Source: Dehalococcoidia bacterium
Lineage (GTDB): Bacteria > Chloroflexota > Dehalococcoidia > SHYB01
Assembly (NCBI GenBank): GCA_009693015.1
Contig: SHYB01000006.1
Coordinates: 1 to 64,000, forward strand
Direction: 5' to 3'
Length of the DNA stretch: 64,000 nucleotides
Position 1 is the first letter of the stretch. Each line of letters opens with the position of its first letter. The position numbers were made by a program, and so were the translations under genes. This document shows, piece by piece, positions 33,579 through 41,416 of this stretch. Under the pieces are notes generated by a model, which worked only from the letters and a program-made list of their open reading frames with translations, did no database searches and had not been told where the DNA came from.

Positions 33579-34898
33579 ATGTCATTGATCACCAAGAACT
33601 TTCCGGTGTTCGATTGCGACGCGCATATCACGGAACTGCCGGCGATCTGGGACCATGTCCCTTTGAAGGACAGGGAGCTGGTGAAGCAATCGTACTGGGC
33701 TGAGGGGATGAATGTGGTGGTGAACGGGCGCGACGTGACACGGGGGCAGTGGGACCAGACGAACCCGATACGCAGCGTGGTGGAGTGCTCGGGGCCAGGG
33801 ACGAATAAGAAGATCATACGCAAGCTGCGGCAGATGCCGCTGACGGACGAGCTGCTGCGCAACTTCAACTATGCCGGGGCGCGGGAGCCGCATGCGCGGG
33901 TGAAGGACCTCGATCTTCTAGGGATAGACCAGGTGGTGGTGATCCCCATCATGATGTTCAACCAGTTCCCGTGGGTGGAGAACGTGTACGCCGCCGATGC
34001 GGTGGCGCGGGCGTATAACGACTGGGTGAACGAGTGGTGCTCGCAGTACCCCGACCGGCTGTTCCCCTCAGCGTGTCTGCCGCTACAGAGCCCGGAGCTG
34101 TCAGTGAAGGAGCTGAACCGCGTGGCGAAGGAGGACTTCCGGCTGGCGATGGTGCGCCCCACGGACCAGTTGGGCAAGTATCCCAACCAGGCGGTATTCG
34201 ACCCGGTGTGGAGGGCGTTCGAGGAGACGGGGATGGTGGTGGCGATGCATAGCCTGGCGACGGCGAAGGCGACCCAGGCGCTGGCGCCGCACGGGCATCC
34301 GCAATGGAGCCCAGGCTTGCTGCTGGAGAACACCATCAATGAGAAGCAGATGATGGGGCCGTCCCAGAGCCTGAGCTTTGTCCATGAGGCGATGGTGTGG
34401 GTGACGAACGTGATGCTGTCAGGTTTTCTGGAGAAGTACCCCAAGCTGACGATGGCGGTGATGGAATCGAACGCCACGTGGCTGCCGCTGGTGCTGGAGG
34501 AGTGCGATAAGGCGATGCGGCTGTACAAGAGCCAGCGCAACCTGCCGATGAAGCGCATGCCGAGCGAGTTGTTCGAGGAGCGGTGCTATATCGCGTTCGA
34601 GGGCGACGAGGAGGGCGTGTACCGGCAGCATAAGCTGTTCGAGAACATCGGCATCTGGTCGTCGGATGTGTATCACCACGACGGCGCGGATTGCTGGAGC
34701 GCGATGCGGGAGATGGAGGAGCAGAAGGTGCCGCCGGCGGTGGTGAAGAAGCTGATGGGGGAGAACGCGCGGCGGATGTATCGCATTGAGCCGAAGATGT
34801 TCGTCACCAAGGAGCCGGCAAGCTACGAGCGCCCGGCGTGGTACCCGACGAAGGATGCGGTGAGTCGCGAGTACGCCCATCTGATGCGGGTGAGCTAG
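33579..34898 (+). CDS. Amidohydrolase-2 family hydrolase/decarboxylase (paralogue 1)
   Basis: A 439-residue TIM-barrel protein of the ACMSD/amidohydrolase-2 group. The first metal motif is FDCDAHITE, then DLLGIDQVVVIPI, NDWVNEWCSQYPDRLFP, MHSLATAKATQ, GFLEKYPKLTMAVMES and the late Asp in IWSSDVYHHDG. Relatives hydrolyse ring lactones or amides or decarboxylate aromatic acids with Zn or Mn. The ATG at 33579 has AAGGGGAGG upstream. It is the first gene of a pair ending at the bidirectional terminator at 36181. Substrate unknown. Confidence 0.85.
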   Translation: MSLITKNFPVFDCDAHITELPAIWDHVPLKDRELVKQSYWAEGMNVVVNGRDVTRGQWDQTNPIRSVVECSGPGTNKKIIRKLRQMPLTDELLRNFNYAGAREPHARVKDLDLLGIDQVVVIPIMMFNQFPWVENVYAADAVARAYNDWVNEWCSQYPDRLFPSACLPLQSPELSVKELNRVAKEDFRLAMVRPTDQLGKYPNQAVFDPVWRAFEETGMVVAMHSLATAKATQALAPHGHPQWSPGLLLENTINEKQMMGPSQSLSFVHEAMVWVTNVMLSGFLEKYPKLTMAVMESNATWLPLVLEECDKAMRLYKSQRNLPMKRMPSELFEERCYIAFEGDEEGVYRQHKLFENIGIWSSDVYHHDGADCWSAMREMEEQKVPPAVVKKLMGENARRMYRIEPKMFVTKEPASYERPAWYPTKDAVSREYAHLMRVS

Positions 34899-34936
34899 TC
34901 CTTCCCCCAAGCGCCAGCCTTCCCAAGGAGCAGAGC

Positions 34937-36166
34937 ATGTCGCCAGCGAGCGCGCCGAAGAAGCAGTACACGGTGTTCGATGCGGACAGCCACGTGCTGG
35001 AGCCGCAGGCGGTGTGGGACAAGTACCTGGCGCCGGAGTACCGCGTGGTGGCGCGGTCGTGGTTCTGGCATGAGGTGGATGAGGTCGGCCCGCATACGAT
35101 CTTGAACGGCCGCCCTGCGCCGGAGCTGCCGAGCCACAATATCCCGCGGTACGCCGTGTGGAAGCCGGGGATGACGCCGGACGACATCGGGAGGCTGGAC
35201 CCCGGCAAGCGGCACGCGGTGAACCCTGGGGCGAGCGATGCGAAGAAGCGGTTGAAGGATATGGACGCGATAGGGGTGGACAAGGCGCTGCTCTTTCCCA
35301 CGATGTTCGGCGAGTATTTTCCCCTGGTGGAGAACCCGGACGTGGCGTGGGCGCTGGCGCGTGCGTACAACGCGTGGGTGTTGGAGTTCGCCAAGGCGGC
35401 GCCGGAGAGGCTGATTCCGGCGGCGGTGCTGCCGCTGCAGGACGCGGGCTTTGCCGTGCGCGAGGCGCGGCGCGTGGCGGCGCTGGGCTTTCGCGCGGTG
35501 ACGATACGCCCGGTGTTCGTCAACGGGCATTTTCCATCGGATGCTTATTACCGGCCACTGCTGGCGGTGCTGGAGGAGCTGGGCCTGGTGGCGTGCATCC
35601 ACCCTGCGGCAGGGCCGGCGGCCAAGGAGATGGACTCGAATTCGGCGTTCATCGAGCGGGTGACGGGGAACCTCAACCTGGGGCACCCCGTGGCGGAGTT
35701 CATTGCTCCGGCGATGGACAACGCCACGTTCCTCGTCGCGTTCATGTCGGACGGGCTGTGGGAGAAGTTTCCCAAGCTGAAGGTGGCGTTCATGCACTCG
35801 GGGATCGCGTGGCTGCCGCTGTCGCTGGAGAAGGCGGAGACGTACCTGTGGCTGTCCAACCAGGAGGACCCGGTGAGCCTGAACCCGGAAGGGGTGTTCG
35901 AGCACCGGCGGAACGCGGTGACGTTCAGCGCGGGGGACTCTTCCGTGCGGCGGATGCCGGAGGTGTTTGCCCAGGCGGGGGCGTGGGGATCGCGGTACCC
36001 GAACCACGACGCGGCATCGGCGCAGGAGGCGATCGCAGACCTGGAGCGGGGCAAGGTGCCCGCGGCGACGATCGCGGCGCTGATGGGGGGGAACATCGCC
36101 CGGCTGTTCAGCGGGGCGCCGGCGAAGACGAAGGCCACGGCGAAGGCGGGGGCAGGCAGGCGGTAA
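34937..36166 (+). CDS. Amidohydrolase-2 family protein (paralogue 2), metal site altered
   Basis: A 409-residue paralogue. The N-terminal metal motif DADSHVLEP is kept, as are MDAIGVDKALLFPT, RAYNAWVLEFAKAAPERLIP, HPAAGPAAKEM and FPKLKVAFMHSGIAWLP. The late active-site Asp (usually in G-S-D-x-P-H) is replaced: the segment here is WGSRYPNHDA, with Arg in that place. This may mean lost or changed chemistry, for example a non-hydrolytic partner of paralogue 1. AAGGAG precedes the ATG at 34937, 38 nt after paralogue 1, so both are probably on one mRNA. The C-terminus is a Lys/Ala-rich tail (APAKTKATAKAGAG). Confidence 0.83.
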   Translation: MSPASAPKKQYTVFDADSHVLEPQAVWDKYLAPEYRVVARSWFWHEVDEVGPHTILNGRPAPELPSHNIPRYAVWKPGMTPDDIGRLDPGKRHAVNPGASDAKKRLKDMDAIGVDKALLFPTMFGEYFPLVENPDVAWALARAYNAWVLEFAKAAPERLIPAAVLPLQDAGFAVREARRVAALGFRAVTIRPVFVNGHFPSDAYYRPLLAVLEELGLVACIHPAAGPAAKEMDSNSAFIERVTGNLNLGHPVAEFIAPAMDNATFLVAFMSDGLWEKFPKLKVAFMHSGIAWLPLSLEKAETYLWLSNQEDPVSLNPEGVFEHRRNAVTFSAGDSSVRRMPEVFAQAGAWGSRYPNHDAASAQEAIADLERGKVPAATIAALMGGNIARLFSGAPAKTKATAKAGAGRR

Positions 36167-36180
36167 CTTAGGGGAAGAGC

Positions 36181-36229
36181 AAAAAGAGAAGGGGGCGTCC
36201 GCCTCAGGTGGACGCCCCCTTCTCTTTTT
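36181..36229. terminator. Bidirectional Rho-independent terminator
   Basis: A perfect 20-bp stem: AAAAAGAGAAGGGGGCGTCC (36181-36200) and its complement (36210-36229), loop GCCTCAGGT, with A-runs and T-runs at the outer ends on both strands. It lies between the rightward amidohydrolase pair and the leftward ABM-like gene and can stop transcription from both sides. Confidence 0.92.
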
Positions 36230-36243
36230 GGGGTTCGGTGGAT

Positions 36244-36587
36244 TTATGCCTTGTAGTCGAAGACCATTTCGTTCATGGGCAGAGGCGGCTTGGAGGCGTC
36301 CATGCCATGGACTTCCTTGAGAAACTTCTCGAAGAACCAGATATCAAAGGGGTCTTTGGAGGTCATGAAGGTTTGGAATACTCTGCCGATGTCTGGGGCC
36401 TCCCAGTAGACGATGGCGAAGTCGCCCATGGGGTCTTTTGCAGCCAGACTCGCTCTACTTTGAGACCGGCGCGCTTGCGTGAGGCGTTGGCATCCTTGCG
36501 CCTGGGCCCGTTGAACTCGGCGATGTATTTTCTCCAGACAGCTTCCTTGCCTGGCAATACCGGCTGGATGAATCCGTACGATGCCAT
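36244..36587 (-). pseudogene. ABM/DUF6176-like small protein gene with one frameshift
   Basis: The start MASYGFIQPVLPGKEAVWRK, then AGLKVERVWLQKT, is in one frame. The continuation PMGDFAIVYWEAPDIG, then FFEKFLKEVHGMD, ending NEMVFDYKA, is in another. The frame changes near 36430-36441 at the run TGGGGTCTTTTGC (plus strand). Joined, the product would be about 113 residues, like dimeric alpha-beta barrel proteins of the antibiotic-biosynthesis-monooxygenase, EthD or DUF6176 kind. Such proteins often act on aromatic intermediates. It ends next to the bidirectional terminator. The frameshift may be real or a homopolymer sequencing error. Confidence 0.7.
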
Positions 36588-36653
36588 GCTGGTATCTCCT
36601 CCTGGGTGTGAGGTGGTTCAGCACAGTGACCGAAATCCACTCTACACCTGTTG

Positions 36654-37607
36654 TCAAGCCAGCCCTTCGATGCGTTTGATATCGAGTTCGTCGAGGACGC
36701 GGGCGATGTCACGCGCGGCGGCGGGGTCGAGGGGGAGGAAGGGGCGGCGGGGGTCGCCGACGGGGAAGCCGAGGTGCGCGAGGGCCGGCTTAAGCGAGCG
36801 GGGGTAGAGGTGGCGTATGAGGGTGAGGCGGAGGCGTTCGAGGATAGCGAAGAGGACCTTGGCCTGGGCGCGGTCGCCGGCGCGGTAGGTTTCGATGATG
36901 CGCGAGGAGAGGCGCGGGGCGATGTTGGGCTCGGTGCTGATGAAGCCGTGGCCGCCGAGCTCCAGGCAGAGGAGAAGCTGGGCGCCGCCGGGGGTGCGTA
37001 CGGGGCGTTTTTTGCCTACCGCGTCAATGAGCGCTTTGAGGTAGGCGGGGTCGCCGCCGGCGTTGACGCCCTTGACGTGGGGGTAGTCGTTCACCAGGCG
37101 CGCGAGCATGTCCACGGGGATTTTGCCTCCGGGCTTGTCCACGGAGACGGCGCCGTGAAAGTAGTTGCAGAGGAAGAGGGGTGTGTGCACCGCTTCGCAG
37201 ACGTCGCGGAAGAAGCGCTCCACCTCGGCGGCGGTCATCACGGCGCTGGGGTCTGCCGGGGCCGGGGGGTAGAGTTGGGCGCCGTCCAGGCCGATAGCGG
37301 CGGACTCGCGGGCAAGCTCGATGATCATGGCGGTGGAGGTGTGCTCCAGGCAGGCGGCAAAGACGGGGGCCTTGCCGGATAGCTCGCTGACGCCGATTTC
37401 GTAGATACGGCGGATTTCAGGGCGGGTGAGCAGGAAACCTTCGCCGGAGTTGAGGGCGCCCATGAAGACGCCGCAGCCGCCGTCAGCCATGAAGCGCAGG
37501 TGGCGGCGCAGGGCAGGCTCGTCGATTGCGCCGTCGGGAGTGAAGGGGGTGATGCTCATGCCGTAGGCGGGCCGGTCTGGAGCGGGCGCGGTGGCAGGTG
37601 CGGGCAT
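36654..37607 (-). CDS. Dihydrodipicolinate synthase/N-acetylneuraminate lyase family protein
   Basis: A 317-residue TIM-barrel class I aldolase-type enzyme. Markers are YGMSITPFTPDGAIDEPALR, GVFMGALNSGEGFLLTRPE, GAQLYPPAPADPS, the catalytic Tyr candidate in LFLCNYFHGAVS, the Schiff-base Lys candidate in HVKGVNAGGD, and FISTEPNIAPRLSS. These relatives make or cleave bonds next to a pyruvate unit. The usual G-T-T-G-E is changed to N-S-G-E, which suggests a substrate other than aspartate semialdehyde. ATG 37607 has TGAGGAGG upstream. It lies among catabolic genes, so a lyase or hydratase-aldolase role in ring-cleavage product breakdown is a fair guess. Confidence 0.82.
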   Translation of the reverse strand: MPAPATAPAPDRPAYGMSITPFTPDGAIDEPALRRHLRFMADGGCGVFMGALNSGEGFLLTRPEIRRIYEIGVSELSGKAPVFAACLEHTSTAMIIELARESAAIGLDGAQLYPPAPADPSAVMTAAEVERFFRDVCEAVHTPLFLCNYFHGAVSVDKPGGKIPVDMLARLVNDYPHVKGVNAGGDPAYLKALIDAVGKKRPVRTPGGAQLLLCLELGGHGFISTEPNIAPRLSSRIIETYRAGDRAQAKVLFAILERLRLTLIRHLYPRSLKPALAHLGFPVGDPRRPFLPLDPAAARDIARVLDELDIKRIEGLA

Positions 37608-37670
37608 AGGGGGCCTCCTCAAGGGGCAGGGTGGCGCGATTATAGCGCGGAACGGCGGCGGCGTACGGGC

Positions 37671-37676
37671 TATACT
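37671..37676 (+). promoter_or_regulatory. -10 box (TATACT) of the alpha/beta-hydrolase gene
   Basis: TATACT stands 40 nt before the ATG at 37716, with AAGAGGAGA as ribosome site between them. A matching -35 box is not clear. Confidence 0.45.
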
Positions 37677-37715
37677 ACGGCCTCAGTTGCCCAGGCGCAG
37701 CAAGAGGAGACACAT

Positions 37716-38954
37716 ATGGCGGACCCACGGGAGCAGATCGGGGGGAGGGCGCGGCTGGAACGGGACAATCAGCAATGGGTGCTGGATTATCTGATCCAGG
37801 AGACGGGGAAGGTCTTCCACTTCCAGGGCGAAGGGCGAGGGGGCCTGCCGCGCTCTGTGCGCAGCCACGCGATGATCAGCAAGCACGTGGGGATGGCGGC
37901 GAGGCGGCTGGAGGCGCTGGCGGCGGCGGAGGAGGCGGCGGGGCATGGGCTGACGGCGCTGGATTTCTACTGGAAGGCGAGCAATGAGTACGCCAGCGCG
38001 CAGCATATGATCTTCCAGGTCAACGATGAGAAGCGCTTCCTGTACGCCGGGGTGCGGCGCTGCTTCGACAAGGTGATGGCGCTTGCGCCGTACCGCCTGG
38101 AGCACCTGGATGTCCCCTGGAACGGGACGCTGGTGTCCGGCAATCTGCACCTGATGCCGGGGGGGAAGAAGGGGCCGCTGCTGTTTTTCATCAACGGGTG
38201 CGATGTGACGAAGGAGGGCTGGCCGCACCCGCTGTTCAACCAGGCGCATATGCGGGGGATGCACGTGTTCGCGTTCGACGGGCCGGGGCAGGCGGAGAGC
38301 AACCTGCGGGGGATCAAGCTGACGGCGGACAATTACGAGGAGGCGGCGAGCGCGGCGCTGGATGCGCTGGCGAAGCGCCCGGAGATTGATGCCGGCAAGA
38401 TTGTCGTGTTTTCCCGCAGCTTCGGGTCGTTCTGGGGGCTGCGGCTGGCGGCGACGGACGCGCGGATCAAGGCGATCGCGGCCCCGGCGGCGTCGTACAC
38501 GGGCAAGCGGTACCTGATGGACATCGAGACGCCGCGGTGGAAGCAGTTGTTCGCGTTCCTGACGCAGGCGGGAAGCGAGGCGGAGCTGGATGCGACGATG
38601 GAGGCGATGACGATGGAGGGGTACATGGACAGGATTACCTGTCCGGCGCTGCTGGCGGCGGGGGAGTTCGACCCGCGCAGCCCGATCGAGGAGGTGTATG
38701 CGGCGTTCGACCAGATACGAGGGCCGAAGGAGCTGTGGGTGATGGCGGACCAGCACCACATGCCGGCGATCGGCGGGGCGGGGAGCGGGTTCGGGTCGCC
38801 GCTGGACAGCATCATGTGCGATTGGCTGCGGGACCGGCTGGAGGGGAAGCCGCTGCGGCACGATGGCAGGACGCTGTACCTGGACGCGGGGACGGCGGGG
38901 CCGTATGCGGCGAAGGTGTCTACGCGGCGGCGGTGGTACGAAGCAGGCGCTTGA
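37716..38954 (+). CDS. Alpha/beta-hydrolase, FrsA/DUF1100-like or C-C hydrolase type
   Basis: A 412-residue hydrolase with a helical N-terminal cap domain of about 150 residues (MAARRLEALAAAEEAAGHGL, ALDFYWKASNEYASAQHM). A core hydrolase domain follows: LLFFINGCDVTKEG (oxyanion region), HVFAFDGPGQAESNLRG, nucleophile FSRSFGSFWGLRLA, acid AAGEFDPRSPIEE and His in MADQHHMPAIGG. The helical cap plus core resembles FrsA-like esterases and 2,6-dihydroxypseudooxynicotine or cyclic-diketone hydrolases that cleave C-C or ester bonds. AAGAGGAGA precedes the ATG. It is followed 54 nt later by an SDR gene in the same direction. Confidence 0.82.
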   Translation: MADPREQIGGRARLERDNQQWVLDYLIQETGKVFHFQGEGRGGLPRSVRSHAMISKHVGMAARRLEALAAAEEAAGHGLTALDFYWKASNEYASAQHMIFQVNDEKRFLYAGVRRCFDKVMALAPYRLEHLDVPWNGTLVSGNLHLMPGGKKGPLLFFINGCDVTKEGWPHPLFNQAHMRGMHVFAFDGPGQAESNLRGIKLTADNYEEAASAALDALAKRPEIDAGKIVVFSRSFGSFWGLRLAATDARIKAIAAPAASYTGKRYLMDIETPRWKQLFAFLTQAGSEAELDATMEAMTMEGYMDRITCPALLAAGEFDPRSPIEEVYAAFDQIRGPKELWVMADQHHMPAIGGAGSGFGSPLDSIMCDWLRDRLEGKPLRHDGRTLYLDAGTAGPYAAKVSTRRRWYEAGA

Positions 38955-39008
38955 CGGGACGTGCGGCTGGCGGGATCATGGGGCGCGATAGAACACGAGG
39001 AGGGGGAG

Positions 39009-39854
39009 ATGCAACTGAAGGGGAAGGTGGCGATTATCACCGGCAGCAGCCGGGGGATCGGGAAGGCGTATGCGCTGGCGCTGGCGCGGGAGGGGGCGAA
39101 AATCGTGGTGGCGGCGCGGTCGGAGAAGGAGCACGCTGCGCCGAAGGAGGCTCTGGAACGCGGGGCGCGGCATGTGCAAGGGCTGCTGTCGGGGAATATC
39201 CAGGCGACGGCGGAGGAGGTCCGCGCGCTGGGGAGCGAGGCGCTGCCGGTGCGGTGCGACGTGACGAAGGAAGCGGACGTGGAGGCGATGGTCGCCGCGG
39301 CGATGCAGCGGTTCGGTCGCATAGACATTCTCATCAACAACGCGGCGATCTACCCGCGGTACAACTCGCTGGAGATCGACCCGGAGGATTTTATGCGAAA
39401 CTTCCGGGTGAATACGCTGGGGCCGTACCTGTGCGCGAAGCACGTGCTGCCGCACATGATCAAGCAGAAGAGCGGCAACGTGGTGTGCATGACGTCGAAA
39501 ACGTCGATGTACATGCCGATCGAGAACTGGAGCATGGCGCAGAACCTGCTGGTGTACGCCACGACAAAGGCGGGGGTGAACAGGATGGTGAGCTACCTGG
39601 CAGGGGAGATGCGCGACCACGGGATCGCGGTGAATGCGCTGGTGCCGGGGATGATCCGGACGCAGGGGCTGGTGGATGCGATGCCGGAGGACTACGACTA
39701 CTCGAAGGACAAGGTGCAGTGGCATGACCCGACGCCGGAGCACCTGGGGCCGGCGATGGTGTGGCTGGTGCAGCAGACGCCGAAGACGTGGTCAGGGCAG
39801 GTGGCGATCACGGATGAGTTCAAGCAGACGTGGGGGCCGGGGGTGAAGCGGTAG
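39009..39854 (+). CDS. Short-chain dehydrogenase/reductase (SDR)
   Basis: A 281-residue classical SDR from ATG 39009 (GAGGAGGGGGAG upstream). The cofactor motif is TGSSRGIGKA, followed by INNAAIYPRYNSLE, the catalytic Ser in VVCMTSKTSM and the Tyr-Lys pair in YATTKAGVNRMV. It has an insert (EHAAPKEALERGARHVQGLL) after the second strand and a long C-terminus (YDYSKDKVQWHDPTPEHLGP). The Arg after the second strand (VAARSEKEH) suggests NADP preference. Together with the preceding hydrolase it forms a probable two-gene unit. Confidence 0.88.
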   Translation: MQLKGKVAIITGSSRGIGKAYALALAREGAKIVVAARSEKEHAAPKEALERGARHVQGLLSGNIQATAEEVRALGSEALPVRCDVTKEADVEAMVAAAMQRFGRIDILINNAAIYPRYNSLEIDPEDFMRNFRVNTLGPYLCAKHVLPHMIKQKSGNVVCMTSKTSMYMPIENWSMAQNLLVYATTKAGVNRMVSYLAGEMRDHGIAVNALVPGMIRTQGLVDAMPEDYDYSKDKVQWHDPTPEHLGPAMVWLVQQTPKTWSGQVAITDEFKQTWGPGVKR

Positions 39855-39950
39855 GGAGAGGCAAGAACATACGTTCTCACGGTAAGCATAAGCCCCCTTG
39901 AGATGGGGCGTCAAGTATCATTGGCGGGGGAAAGAGGCGGGGGAAAAAGG

Positions 39951-39983
39951 AGGGGTGAAGCATTGCCGCAATGCTTCACCCCT
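39951..39983. repeat. Perfect 15-bp palindrome after the SDR gene
   Basis: AGGGGTGAAGCATTG, loop CCG, CAATGCTTCACCCCT. It is preceded by GGGGGAAAAAGG. A dispersed-repeat motif GTTCGACAAGCTCACCACG follows at 40025-40043. The block from 39855 to 40106 has no gene. The palindrome may end the SDR transcript. Confidence 0.6.
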
Positions 39984-40106
39984 CCGGGGCAATGACAGGG
40001 CAGGCGTGGGTGCGGTGGCTCGTGGTTCGACAAGCTCACCACGAACGGGTCGGTAAGCTGCGGGGCGCAAGGCAGACTCGGACGCAGGCAAGCGGGAGGT
40101 GAGGGT

Positions 40107-41012
40107 ATGGACGTGACGCGGCTGGATGCATCGCTGTTTGCGGCGGAGGCGGTGGACGCGGAGACGAGGGCGTTCAACGCGCACTTCGCGGGGCAGCGGG
40201 CGGCGTATGCGGACCTGCCGGTGGACGAGGCCCGTGCAGAGCAGGAGCGGTTGCGGGGGCAGTCGCCGTCGGCGATGGCGCGGGAGCGGACGATCGCGGG
40301 GCGGGCGGGGGTGGTGCGGCTGCGGGAGTTCGTGCCGGAGAGGGTGCAGGGCGTGTTCGTGTATATGCACGGCGGGGGCTGGTGGCTGGGGGGGCGGCAT
40401 CACCAGGACCAGCGCCTGGAGCAGATTGCGCGGGGGTGCAATGTGGCGGTGGTGAGCGTGGGCTATCGCCTGGCGCCGGAGGACCCGTACCCCGCGGGGC
40501 CGGACGATTGCGAGGCGGCGGCGCTTTGGGTGGCGTCGCACGCGAAGGCGGAGTACGGCAGCGAAAAATTGGTCATTGGCGGGTCATCGGCGGGGGCGCA
40601 CCTGGCGGCGGTGAGCCTGCTGCGGCTGCGGGACAGGCACAAGGTCACGCCGTTCGCGGGGGCGAGCTTGCAGTTCGGGGTGTATGACCTGCGACTGACG
40701 CCGAGCGCGTCGAATTGGTTGCTTTCGGGCGCGGTGGATATGTTCGTGCCGGAAGAGAAGCGTCGCGACCCGGACGTGTCGCCGCTGTTCGCCGAGCTAT
40801 CGCGGATGCCGCCGGCGCTGTTTACGGTGGGGACGGTTGACCCGCTGCTGGACGATACGCTGTTCATGCACGCGCGGTGGACGGCGGCGGGGAACCGGGC
40901 GGAGCTGGGGGTGTATCCCGGCGGGCCGCATGGGTTTACGAGCCAGCCGCTCCAGATCGGAAGGCAGTGCAACGAGCAGATTGACGGGTTTATCCGCCGG
41001 TCAGTGGGGTAG
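40107..41012 (+). CDS. Alpha/beta-hydrolase fold-3 esterase (HSL family)
   Basis: A 301-residue hormone-sensitive-lipase-type esterase. Oxyanion hole motif HGGGWWLGG, nucleophile GGSSAGAHLAAVS, catalytic Asp in GTVDPLLDDT and His in GGPHGFTS. SVGYRLAPEDPYPAGPDDCE is the typical HSL linker. Cytoplasmic. It hydrolyses small acyl esters. A GGGAGGTGAGGGT ribosome site precedes the ATG. It is flanked by repeats on both sides (palindrome block upstream, family B copy downstream), so it is a lone transcription unit. Confidence 0.92.
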   Translation: MDVTRLDASLFAAEAVDAETRAFNAHFAGQRAAYADLPVDEARAEQERLRGQSPSAMARERTIAGRAGVVRLREFVPERVQGVFVYMHGGGWWLGGRHHQDQRLEQIARGCNVAVVSVGYRLAPEDPYPAGPDDCEAAALWVASHAKAEYGSEKLVIGGSSAGAHLAAVSLLRLRDRHKVTPFAGASLQFGVYDLRLTPSASNWLLSGAVDMFVPEEKRRDPDVSPLFAELSRMPPALFTVGTVDPLLDDTLFMHARWTAAGNRAELGVYPGGPHGFTSQPLQIGRQCNEQIDGFIRRSVG

Positions 41013-41021
41013 CGGGCCGCC

Positions 41022-41262
41022 TTACCCCGGCCCAGGGCGTCCGAGAACCGCTTTCTTGGAAGAAAGGGTTCTCGGGCTTTCCCAAAGAACTTTCACCCTG
41101 GGTTCCGCCTGGGTACCCCTGCGGGGTCCCACGCGGAACCCAGCACGAGGGCTCGTTGCGAAGGGCCGAGGAATCCTGGCTTCAAGAAGGGGTGCGCAGG
41201 CGCTCAGGACTAGGGGATAGGCCGGCCAGTTCCCCAACGGGGCCAGGCGGGCAGAGAACGAT
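41022..41262. repeat. Family B nested palindrome, copy B2
   Basis: About 241 bp that can be aligned along its whole length with B1 at 24181-24424. Shared parts are CGTCCGAGAACC ... GGTTCTCGGGC, CCCAAAGAACTTTCACCC, the big hairpin TGGGTTCCGC ... GCGGAACCCA (here with a mismatch near the tip), GAGGGCTCGTTGCGA and GCGCTCAGGAC. It begins 9 nt after an esterase stop codon. B1 also begins just after a gene end (15 nt), so both copies sit at 3' ends in the same orientation. Confidence 0.78.
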
Positions 41263-41370
41263 GGCTGGGGGCTGCGGCAAACGACCGGCAGGCCCAGGAA
41301 TCAGCGGCGAGGGGTAGGGGTTCAGGGATGGGGGAGGCGGTGGCGGGCGGTTCCCCGGGCGGGGATGCGC

Positions 41371-41376
41371 TATACT
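41371..41376 (+). promoter_or_regulatory. -10 box (TATACT) of amidohydrolase paralogue 3
   Basis: TATACT lies 41 nt before the ATG at 41417; the ribosome site AGGAGGAATACACG follows. The same arrangement is seen at 37671. An ACCGGCAGGCCC repeat motif lies just upstream near 41281. Confidence 0.45.
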
Positions 41377-41416
41377 GCGGGCGTCGTGCGGGATGGGCTG
41401 ACAGGAGGAATACACG

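Noticed and set aside
40025-40049. T-arm-like GGTTCGACAAGCTCACCACG as part of a tRNA
   Set aside because: No acceptor, D or anticodon stems fit around it. It matches a common dispersed bacterial repeat.
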